Notes under the pieces: model-generated
Seen by the model: the letters and a program-made list of their open reading frames with translations, nothing else
Databases searched by the model: none
Told to the model about the DNA's origin: nothing
Part shown: one piece after another, positions 35,063-42,413 of the stretch
How positions within the stretch are numbered: position 1 is the stretch's first letter
How the letters are laid out: each line of letters opens with the position of its first letter
Origin: Methanobacteriota archaeon
Lineage (GTDB): Archaea; Methanobacteriota; Methanobacteria; Methanobacteriales; Methanobacteriaceae
DNA length: 64,000 nt
Direction: 5' to 3'
Assembly (NCBI GenBank): GCA_029556335.1
Contig: JAKQFA010000006.1
Coordinates: 62,001 to 126,000, forward strand
Translations under genes and position numbers: made by a program

Positions 35063-35542
35063 TCATTCTTTCATTAACAACATTACTACTCCGGTGAGTA
35101 ACAGCCATAAACCAATCAATGCACCCAGAATAATGGGATCTTTTATCCAAGTCCCTACTATTATGTACAATATACCGATTATAATGGCCACAATTCCATT
35201 CCACCGGCTTCCCCCCACCTTTGATAGTATCCCTATAACACCTGCAATTACCAGGAATAAACCCACAATCCAGACTATTAAACCAATTAACCAGCTGAAC
35301 AGTCCTGGATTGAATATGAACCCGAATCCCATGATCAGGGCAAGAATTCCCAGAATAATCTCCAAAATTCCTAAACCTACACTTTCGCCTATTTGACCTA
35401 TTCCACCTATTAAAAGACCAATACCCAAAATTAACACAAAAAATCCAGTTAGTAGGCTTAGTGGTATTAATCCTAATAAGGGGAATGCCAGGACAAGTAT
35501 GCCCAAAATAATTAAAACCAATGCAGTACCAGTTCTTTGCAT
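35063..35542 (-). CDS. DUF308/HdeD-like membrane protein, copy 2
   Basis: About 159 residues, nearly all hydrophobic and Gly-rich, with six predicted segments beginning TALVLIILGILVLAFPLLG and ending GALIGLWLLLTGVVML. Start at 35542 because GGAGGT sits just upstream; a 33-codon upstream extension has no ribosome site and is polar. Paralogue of the genes at 32309 and 37688. Confidence 0.78.
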   Translation of the reverse strand: MQRTGTALVLIILGILVLAFPLLGLIPLSLLTGFFVLILGIGLLIGGIGQIGESVGLGILEIILGILALIMGFGFIFNPGLFSWLIGLIVWIVGLFLVIAGVIGILSKVGGSRWNGIVAIIIGILYIIVGTWIKDPIILGALIGLWLLLTGVVMLLMKE

Positions 35543-35667
35543 ATCTTTACCTCCTATTTTATCAACACACTCGTTACTAATTTTGGTACTTATTGGCTTT
35601 ATTTTTTTTGTTGGAAATGTAGTACTCCTTGATAATTCCAATTTACATACAGCTTAAGGATAATTTA

Positions 35668-36873
35668 TTATGAATCCCCTTTTACCTTCTTGTCACGTTT
35701 TATATAAAGTTCTGATAAGGGTAAAGCAGTTATTCCATGGAGTATTATGCTTAAAAAAACGGTTACCAGGATGGTTAAGGTGAAAGTATCCTTACCCGGA
35801 AATTCTGGAATAGCCTCCAAGGCCACAAGGGCCAGTACTATTGATGCCAGTCCTCTAGGTCCAAACCAGCCAAGGAATAATACGGTGTCTAAACTTATCT
35901 TTGTTCCAATAAGAGAGATGGCCACGGGCAGCATCCGAATCAAAGTAAGACTTAAAACAGCATAAAAAATGATCTTCCAAGTTACAAAAGATAACAAAGG
36001 AGTAATCAAAGCACCCATAATAAAGAACACAGATAAACTTAGAAGCATTCCTTCTGCACGGGTAAAATCGGTTAGAATATCACCTGCATCTTCAAAAATA
36101 AATCCGGTAGATAGTCCCCCTACAAAGGCAGCTATAAAACCGCTTCCCCCCAGTTGGTCTGTTATCAACCAGCTAAGTATGGCTAATGCAAGTAAAGCAA
36201 GCCTCTGATAGGTTTTAGTAATCCAACTTTTTTTCTTGGCCTGAAGAACCATCCAACCCCCAATTAATCCTACACCCAAGCCAATTAGCACTCCAAATAC
36301 AATTTGCTCAAAAGTAGTGACTAGAAAGTAGTTAATTGGTCTAAATGTTTCTTCGGCCAAACCAAAACCTAAGAAAAGAAGAAGAAATGGCACAGCTATT
36401 CCATCATTTAATCCACTCTCAATTTCAAGAGTTTCACGGATCTGGTGGGGTAACTTTTTATTTTGAACCACTATCTGGCCGAGAGCAGCATCAGTAGGCG
36501 CTAAAACCGCAGCCAGGGCGGCTACTTCCCATAAAACCATATCAGTCAATAAATAGGCCCCCACTATGATCCCTATAATTATGGTCAGTATCAAGCCGAT
36601 ACTGAGCATCCTCCAAGTTAATTTATTTTTCTGGAAGGTATTGAAATTTATACCCGACGCATCGCTGAAAAGAACTAGAACCAACGCCACTTCTGCTACT
36701 AGTAGTAACAATTCTCTGTTGAACTCCTGATTCACTTGCTGTGCAAAAATATAACCTAAAAATATTCCGGTTAAACAAAAAACCATCTGCGCAGTTATGG
36801 GACTTTCCGATAAACGGCGTGAAAATAGGGCAAAGGCGAAAAGAATTGCGAAAAAGAATATAACTTCCATCAT
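35668..36873 (-). CDS. Cation:proton antiporter (CPA1/NhaP-like)
   Basis: A 401-residue antiporter with about twelve membrane segments. The transport core shows FSDASGINF near residue 69, APTDAALG near residue 125 (CPA1-type T-D pair) and ESGLNDGIAVPF near residue 151 (N-D motif typical of electroneutral Na+/H+ or K+/H+ exchangers). No C-terminal RCK domain. GGGAT precedes the ATG. It lies near the K+ channel gene; the exact ion is unknown. Confidence 0.87.
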   Translation of the reverse strand: MMEVIFFFAILFAFALFSRRLSESPITAQMVFCLTGIFLGYIFAQQVNQEFNRELLLLVAEVALVLVLFSDASGINFNTFQKNKLTWRMLSIGLILTIIIGIIVGAYLLTDMVLWEVAALAAVLAPTDAALGQIVVQNKKLPHQIRETLEIESGLNDGIAVPFLLLFLGFGLAEETFRPINYFLVTTFEQIVFGVLIGLGVGLIGGWMVLQAKKKSWITKTYQRLALLALAILSWLITDQLGGSGFIAAFVGGLSTGFIFEDAGDILTDFTRAEGMLLSLSVFFIMGALITPLLSFVTWKIIFYAVLSLTLIRMLPVAISLIGTKISLDTVLFLGWFGPRGLASIVLALVALEAIPEFPGKDTFTLTILVTVFLSIILHGITALPLSELYIKRDKKVKGDS

Positions 36874-36932
36874 TTTAATCCCGGGTTAGATAGTGAGGGC
36901 ACAATGCACTTATCTTGTTTAATGTGACATAT

Positions 36933-37345
36933 TATGATTTTCTTTCGTTCCAGGTAGAAATAAGCTGGTAATAAAACATAGCATCAGTATGATGGTCAGT
37001 GCATTGAAGGTCCGTTTCATGGCAATACTATGGTTGAATCCACTATTTGAGTCACTTCTGGCATCAGACTAGAGGTATGTCATGGGAACTAACAGTCTTC
37101 ATCTTCTCCACGTAGTTAAAAAGGCTGTCTTGTATTTCCAGGGTGGTCATGTTTTCAGAAAGTCAAGATGCTTCTATGGAAGTTGTGAGTTCTCCGAATA
37201 TTCCTAGTATAAGTAGGTATAAAACAATGATGCCTTGAATCACTGATAATGTTGTGTCTAATTCAACTACTAATTTAGAAATGGCCACGTTCAAGGCCGA
37301 TGAGTCTAATACTATGATGGAAATAGCCATACATACAACTATCAC
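36933..37345 (-). pseudogene. Decayed MFS (DHA2-type) drug transporter
   Basis: Fragments of an EmrB/QacA-like transporter on the minus strand. The N-terminal piece (37163-37345) has the diagnostic IVLDSSALNVAISKL segment and VIQGIIVLYLLILGIF, then stops. A separate downstream piece (LEIQDSLFNYVEKMKTV) and a C-terminal membrane helix ending LCFITSLFLPGTK (stop near 36933) lie within 230 bp. About 300 codons of the usual middle are missing and frames are broken. The rest of the gap to 37687 has one further 29-codon hydrophobic frame (37461-37550, minus) that may be another remnant. Confidence 0.7.
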
Positions 37346-37687
37346 TACACATCATTATACTGGACTTCAGATGCCATTATATACTCATTAACAAATGATG
37401 ATTAATTCAAGGTTGCAACAATAATTATGATCAATTTCGTTATACTCGTTTATGGATTGCTTAATAGACAAAAATCACCATCAGTTTCTCAGGGCTAAAA
37501 TACAGATTCCAAGAAAATATGCTGCCTACTCCAGCAATAAAGCTGAACATGGAAACATTTATTGAAGGGAATAAAATGCAATATAACTTAATATCATTGT
37601 GCTAAAATGCCCATAAAAACGTTTTTCGACCTGGATATGGTTAAAAGTTTTCAATATATGTTGGGGACTTGTCTGAGTTTAATTTTA

Positions 37688-38203
37688 TTATGTTGACTCG
37701 GTCTTCATCAAATCTGATGGTTTTACAAAGAATAAGGCTATTCCGTCGAATATTAGCCATATTCCTATTATCATGGCTAGATAGTGGGGATTCCAGGCAT
37801 ATGAAGCTAAGATCATATACAGTATGCCTAATATGATTCCTAAACCTCCTACTCCTTTACCCATTGTTTCTTCACTAAACAGTGACATTACACCAGAAAT
37901 TATCAGGAAAAATCCAGCGAAGTAGAGCCAGAAGCTAGCTAAAAAGCTAAATGCCACTACACTTCCGAATAATCCAATTCCCACCACTACTGCAATTATT
38001 CCAAGTATCAGGGAGGCTATACTAGCACCTTTGTTTTCGCCCCAAGCCCCGAAACTCTTGGCCAGTAATGAAATTCCCAAAAAGATTATGGCTAGCCCGG
38101 CCAGTACGCTTGCTGTAAATACGCTGAATATTGGGAATGCAATAACTAAGATCCCTAAAATGATCGCCAAAATTCCTAATAAAACATTGTTCTCTTTGGC
38201 CAT
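37688..38203 (-). CDS. DUF308/HdeD-like membrane protein, copy 3
   Basis: About 171 residues with six hydrophobic segments beginning LLGILAIILGILVIAFPIF and ending MIIGIWLIFDGIALFFVKP. GGAGGATGAT lies just before the ATG at 38203, which is preferred over an ATG five codons upstream. Third paralogue in the local group; the N-terminal repeat and C-terminal GIW(L)-type end align by eye with the other two. Confidence 0.78.
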   Translation of the reverse strand: MAKENNVLLGILAIILGILVIAFPIFSVFTASVLAGLAIIFLGISLLAKSFGAWGENKGASIASLILGIIAVVVGIGLFGSVVAFSFLASFWLYFAGFFLIISGVMSLFSEETMGKGVGGLGIILGILYMILASYAWNPHYLAMIIGIWLIFDGIALFFVKPSDLMKTEST

Positions 38204-38424
38204 AAGATCATCCTCCAAAACTTTTCAGACAAGCCCCATCTACTTATTTCTCTATTCTTTAATAAAATTATCATATTGTAAGTAAAAGTTAAGAATATTT
38301 CATAAAAACCAAAACAAGCTAGTTTTCTTGGAAAATACGAATCATGGATTGTATATTTATGTACCCCAAAGAAAGGTTCATAAAAAAAAGGAATACAATG
38401 ATCATACATATTTTCAGTATCAAG

Positions 38425-38452
38425 TTGCATTAATGGTGTACCATTATTTCAA
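38425..38452. promoter_or_regulatory. 28-bp palindrome upstream of the ABC permease gene
   Basis: Arms TTGCATTAATGGT and ACCATTATTTCAA around a central GT match at 11 of 13 positions, with a perfect 7-bp core (TAATGGT/ACCATTA). It lies about 90 bp before the permease ATG and just upstream of an AT-rich TATA-like tract near 38463. This is a typical place for a repressor or activator site. The rest of the 323-bp gap (38219-38541) shows no gene. Confidence 0.45.
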
Positions 38453-38541
38453 CATAATTGCCGATTATATTTTTTTAAAAAAAATTTCTAATAGAATGAT
38501 TATAGTAATAAAGAAGATTTAGGAGAAATTAGGAGGCTGAT

Positions 38542-39234
38542 ATGAGCATTTACTGGTTAGCAATGAAAAATCTGCGCAGGAACCGTATGCGCAATATATC
38601 CACGATTATGGGCATAACTGTGGGGGTGTTGGTTCTTTTAGTTGTGGTGGGATCTGGGTTGGGAATTACCAGTTTTTTAGATAGACTTGAGGGTTTTGAA
38701 ACGGGAAGTAACTCTGTTGGTGAAAATTCTTCGGAAAAAAACAGTTTAAGCATGGGCCTTGCTCATTATATCACTTCAAGTATGGGAATAAATCTGGAAC
38801 AGTACCCGGTGGCCAATAAATTGGTGAAATTAATGAGGGATCTAATTTTATTGGTGGATGCCATAGCAAGCATTGCCCTGATTATTGGAGTGATAGGTGT
38901 TTACACCACCATGTTCTTCAATGAAGTAGAACGGAGAAGAGAGGTGGGACTTTTAAAGATGATGGGATTCTCTGAAAAACAGATTTTACTGACATTTACC
39001 CTGGAAGGTACCATCCTGGGGCTTATTTCTGCTATTATGGGAGTAATATTGGGTGGTGTGGGTTTGTATTTCCTGACTCAGATCTTAGGCTTCAGCAACA
39101 TGGGAGTGGTGTTACCGGGATGGTTGATCCTCATGACTCTCACTACAACCACTGGCCTTAGTTTCTTTTTGAGTTTATTCCCTGCATGGTTAGCATCTAA
39201 AAATGGTTTTGTGGGGGTGTTCAATCCTGTTTAA
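38542..39234 (+). CDS. FtsX/MacB-like ABC transporter permease, minimal
   Basis: A 230-residue permease with four membrane segments: the first at residues about 18-46 after AMKNLRRNRMRNIST, then three in the C-terminal half containing EVERRREVGLLKMMGFSE, the FtsX coupling motif. The large extracytoplasmic domain normal for MacB-type proteins (about 200 residues) is reduced to roughly 60 polar residues, so the protein is much shorter than the usual 380-400. AGGAGG precedes the ATG by a few bases. The partner ATPase gene overlaps its end. Confidence 0.8.
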   Translation: MSIYWLAMKNLRRNRMRNISTIMGITVGVLVLLVVVGSGLGITSFLDRLEGFETGSNSVGENSSEKNSLSMGLAHYITSSMGINLEQYPVANKLVKLMRDLILLVDAIASIALIIGVIGVYTTMFFNEVERRREVGLLKMMGFSEKQILLTFTLEGTILGLISAIMGVILGGVGLYFLTQILGFSNMGVVLPGWLILMTLTTTTGLSFFLSLFPAWLASKNGFVGVFNPV

Positions 39235-39883
39235 GGAAGTCCTTAAATTAAAGGATGTGAATAAGTCATATCCTTCCTCTGCACATGAAGAAATCCTGGT
39301 TTTAAACCAAATATCCCTCAAATTAAGTTCTAAAGGAATATACTTAATTTTAGGCCCTCATGGTTCGGGTAAGTCTACTCTATTACGTATCTCCGGATTT
39401 TTAGAAAGTCCTAGTTCGGGTTCAGTAGCCTTTGCTGGCAGGGATTTGACAGAACCTGAATCACAGGAACGTTTAAATTTAATCCGTAATGAAATAGGTT
39501 TTGTTCCACCTTATCCGAGCCTTTTACCTTATTTAACGATTTTAGAAAATGTAATGCTGCCTATGGTCCGAAAAAACAAATTTAAGGTGTTGGAAATACT
39601 GAAAAGTATAGGTGTAGAAAATAATGGATCCTATCCACACCAAATATCGGTTGAAGAGCAGCAAAGAGCCAGCATAGCTCGTGCTATGGTTAATGACCCC
39701 CATATTCTTTTGGTTGATGAACCCACCTCTCCATTATCTGAAACTGGAGCAAATGAGATTATGCACATTCTGAGGGATCTAAAAAAGGAGTATACCATTA
39801 TGATTTTCACCGATGATCCCCTGCTTTCTAAATATTCAGATACAGTTTTTAAGTTGCACCATGGAGTTTTAGAAAAAATTTAA
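39203..39883 (+). CDS. ABC transporter ATP-binding protein with degenerate catalytic motifs
   Basis: About 226 residues, LolD/MacB-type in layout. Walker A GPHGSGKS (51-58) and Walker B ILLVDEP (168-174, Glu intact) are normal. The Q-loop has Pro instead of Gln (FVPPYPS, ~102), the signature reads ISVEEQ instead of LSGGQ (148-153), the D-loop reads PLSE without its Asp (177-180), and the switch His is Asp (FTDDP, 204). ATP binding seems possible but ordinary hydrolysis doubtful. The start is uncertain: ATG 39203 overlaps the permease gene by 32 bp and lacks a ribosome site, while GGGGGTG lies just before a non-ATG codon in frame near 39227. Confidence 0.78.
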   Translation: MVLWGCSILFKEVLKLKDVNKSYPSSAHEEILVLNQISLKLSSKGIYLILGPHGSGKSTLLRISGFLESPSSGSVAFAGRDLTEPESQERLNLIRNEIGFVPPYPSLLPYLTILENVMLPMVRKNKFKVLEILKSIGVENNGSYPHQISVEEQQRASIARAMVNDPHILLVDEPTSPLSETGANEIMHILRDLKKEYTIMIFTDDPLLSKYSDTVFKLHHGVLEKI

Positions 39884-40240
39884 TAAAATAAGTCCTTATG
39901 GATGAAGTATTAATTTTTTAAAAGATCATTGGACTCATTCTTCTATTTTTTTCATCCATATAATATGTGGTAGAGTACCGATGCAATTCCCACTGTTAAT
40001 GGCCCGATAAATAATCCTGGAAGACTCAATGTAATAACTTCAAACAGGAAACCTACTAAGAATTCCAGGGGATGTACTTCGTGTACTTTCCAGCCAGCAA
40101 GGGGGATGGATGGTAGTTTTTAGGTTAGAAATCATTTCGAACTCCGTCTCCCTGGTTTTATTATAAGACCCGATGTGAAACCATGATCTATATGCATACT
40201 TCAATATGAATTTATAAATGTTAGGATTATTATATCTACT
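39884..40240. other. Intergenic stretch with a membrane-protein remnant
   Basis: No intact gene. The minus strand holds a 55-codon open frame without a start (39952-40119, listed separately). TTTATAAA at 40211-40218 is a candidate box A for the gene at 40282. Confidence 0.4.
39952..40119 (-). pseudogene. C-terminal remnant of a polytopic membrane protein
   Basis: A 55-codon frame with no start codon, bounded upstream by a stop. It reads GWKVHEVHPLEFLVGFLFEV, then ITLSLPGLFIGPLTVGIAS and VLYHILYG before its stop. The HPL...GLFIGPL pattern resembles the C-terminal end of AI-2E/PerM-family transporters, a tentative match. No upstream part of the gene remains, so it looks like the tail of a deleted gene. 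Confidence 0.4.
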
Positions 40241-40257
40241 TAATATGTCTCATATTA
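40241..40257. promoter_or_regulatory. Perfect palindrome at the expected start site of the 40282 gene
   Basis: TAATATG and CATATTA are perfect 7-bp arms around TCT. The element lies about 25 bp downstream of a TTTATAAA box (40211-40218) and 24 bp before the ATG, so it would overlap the transcription start. An operator is the simplest reading. Confidence 0.45.
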
Positions 40258-40281
40258 TGAAAAAATAGCGGGAGACTATAG

Positions 40282-40986
40282 ATGAGCTTTCTTAACCCTG
40301 AAGATAATGAAATGAGTCCTCTACAACGGAATTTACTCCGGATATTGCGAATGTTTTTGCTTCTGGCTGGTATCTATATTACCCTCTTTGGCGGTGCCAA
40401 TGGTGCGGAAAGGATTTTTGGGATACTCATACTGGTAGCATTAGCAATTATAAATGCTCCTGCATTTTTTACAAAAGGTAAAATACGTATTATACCTGTT
40501 GAAATTGAACTTATACTGCTGTCTATGGTGTTATTTGAACTGGTGGGGGGAGATGCCATGGGTTTATATGTTAAACTGCCCCATTACGATAACTTCATGC
40601 ACTTCATGCTGCCCTTATATATTGGCCTGATCGGTATGATGGTGGTTTACACCATGCACTACTACGGCCGTTTAAAGATGTCATTAGCAGAGATGGCCAT
40701 TGTGATTGTTATAATAACCATAGGATTAGGTGGTATACTTGAAATGGGTGAGTATACATATGATAAATATTTGTCTAAAGGTCCTTTAGGTGATATAACA
40801 GGAAATACTCAGATGCAGGGCTCACCCACCCAGAATGCCCATGAAGATACAATGAACGACCTATTCACAGATACTGCCGGTGGTATCGTAGGTGCCTTAG
40901 TGGGGGTGCTGTTTATTAGGAGGGCTGAAAAGAAAGGCGAGCATTGGGAAGTAGTTGATAAAATAGAAAAGATGGGTCAAGATTAA
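40282..40986 (+). CDS. YjdF/DUF2238-like integral membrane protein
   Basis: A 234-residue protein with about six membrane segments. Conserved polar motifs sit at the membrane edge: HYDNFMHFMLPLYIG near residue 102, GGILEMGEYTYD near residue 152, and HEDTMNDLFTDTAGGIVGALVG near residue 191. These His/Glu/Asp patterns match the DUF2238/YjdF family, whose function is unknown. GGGAG precedes the ATG. It stands alone with its own promoter and palindrome. Confidence 0.68.
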   Translation: MSFLNPEDNEMSPLQRNLLRILRMFLLLAGIYITLFGGANGAERIFGILILVALAIINAPAFFTKGKIRIIPVEIELILLSMVLFELVGGDAMGLYVKLPHYDNFMHFMLPLYIGLIGMMVVYTMHYYGRLKMSLAEMAIVIVIITIGLGGILEMGEYTYDKYLSKGPLGDITGNTQMQGSPTQNAHEDTMNDLFTDTAGGIVGALVGVLFIRRAEKKGEHWEVVDKIEKMGQD

Positions 40987-40996
40987 GCCCCTGATC

Positions 40997-41164
40997 TCAT
41001 CTTAAAAAAGTCCGAACTAGTGTTTTATCATTGAATGTAGTGTCCATTGCTTGGGTGGCGACGGGCTCTAAGCCTCCATAACCTTCGCAGTGGTTTAGAA
41101 GAAAGATCCAGCGTTTGTGTATTTGAGGGGGGGGCATGTTCTTGGCAATGATAATGTTTGCCAT
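40997..41164 (-). CDS. 55-residue small ORF of unknown function (possibly a remnant)
   Basis: A short complete frame, ATG at 41164 to TGA at 40997, with GGTGAT six bases before the ATG. The product begins MANIIIAKNMPPPQIHKRW and contains LLNHCEGYGGLEPVATQAM. I do not recognise it. An eight-C homopolymer follows the tenth codon, a common frameshift point. Just upstream on the same strand, frames ending LPDGDDFQKKKETSFPANS and LETVLTVGGVDDQNDGD look coding but are out of frame with each other. The region may be a decayed two-gene unit. Confidence 0.38.
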   Translation of the reverse strand: MANIIIAKNMPPPQIHKRWIFLLNHCEGYGGLEPVATQAMDTTFNDKTLVRTFLR

Positions 41165-41549
41165 GAATTAATCACCATCATTTTGGTCATCTACTCCCCC
41201 GACAGTTAAAACAGTTTCCAGCGTGAATTGGCCGGAAAACTAGTTTCTTTCTTCTTCTGAAAATCATCACCATCTGGTAGACTGAAATCTCCTTATGCTT
41301 ACCAAAGGGGAATCAAATCATTTCTAAGTTAAATCGCTGAATATAAAACATAGCCATTTATGGCATATTTGCTGTTTATCTTGATGTATATCTATTAAAG
41401 GACATGATTATAATTGGGTTTAAATCTAAATTCAGTAATTAATGTAAATGAAATGGTCTTTGTGAGATTGTTGGGTGAGGTATTGTGATTTGTCCTTGAA
41501 TTATGTCACTATATAACGCTCCGAAAACAGAAATAAAGCTCTGGAAATT
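41165..41549. other. Intergenic region with coding-like fragments and a promoter
   Basis: The minus strand at about 41165-41300 has two short overlapping-frame fragments that look like a frameshifted gene. On the plus strand CTATATAA at 41509-41516 is a good TATA box for the metallophosphoesterase gene, 34 bp before its ATG. Confidence 0.4.
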
Positions 41550-42413
41550 ATGAAAGAAAATGAACCTAAGGCTCTAAAATACATGCAGAAAGTGCAGCGG
41601 GGAATGACTCGTTGGCGAGATAAAGTAGCCAAAACCGAATTTAATCAAGAAAATTTCAAGGTGGAGGAAGTTGAAGTAATCATACCCTCTATGGCCCGCG
41701 AATTTGATGGTTATCGACTGGGTAATATTTCTGATATTCATTTAGGGCAATGGATAACTCCCGAATACTTGAAAGGAGTTATGCATCTGGTTAACAAGGA
41801 AAAACCGGATTCTGTAACCATAACTGGAGATTTTGTCTCCTACGTTCTGGATGATGTCTTGGATGATCTGGAATCTGCCCTCAGCCTTTTAAAACCAAAA
41901 GATAAATCTTTCGCTGTTTTAGGAAATCATGATCACTGGCTAGGCGCAGCGCAGATACGAAGTATACTCCAGGCCAGTAACATCATCGATGTTAGCAACG
42001 ATGTGCACAGCTTATTCCGGAAAAAATCTACCCTCCACATTGCGGGGGTGGATAGTGTGATGTTGGAAAAACACCGGCTGGATCTTGTAATGGAAAAACT
42101 CCCATCGGAAGGTCCAGCCATCTTGCTGGCACATGAACCGGATTTTGCGGATATAAGCTCCACTACCGGACGTTTCAGTCTACAAATATCCGGACACTCC
42201 CATGGTGGCCAGTTCCTCATACCCACCCTGGGCACCTTCATCAGGGGACCACACTTCATCAAATATCCTGTAGGCAAGTATCAGGTGGGTGATATGGTCC
42301 AGTACACCAGTCGTGGTCTGGGAACCAACGTGTTCTGGCTACGTATCAACTGCCCTCCTGAAATTACCATGTTCACATTAAAATGTCAGGGCGTGGATGA
42401 TGGAAGAGTATAA
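41550..42413 (+). CDS. Calcineurin-type metallophosphoesterase
   Basis: A 287-residue phosphoesterase of the YkuE/YaeI type. The dimetal site is complete: SDIHLGQ near residue 62, TGDFVSY near 91, GNHDHW near 125, LAHEPDF near 190, and SGHSHGGQ near 214. No signal peptide or membrane helix is visible, unlike many relatives, so it should be cytoplasmic. Its end overlaps the next gene by 17 bp. The pair may act together on a phospholipid or lipid-linked sugar phosphate, but that is inference. Confidence 0.85.
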   Translation: MKENEPKALKYMQKVQRGMTRWRDKVAKTEFNQENFKVEEVEVIIPSMAREFDGYRLGNISDIHLGQWITPEYLKGVMHLVNKEKPDSVTITGDFVSYVLDDVLDDLESALSLLKPKDKSFAVLGNHDHWLGAAQIRSILQASNIIDVSNDVHSLFRKKSTLHIAGVDSVMLEKHRLDLVMEKLPSEGPAILLAHEPDFADISSTTGRFSLQISGHSHGGQFLIPTLGTFIRGPHFIKYPVGKYQVGDMVQYTSRGLGTNVFWLRINCPPEITMFTLKCQGVDDGRV

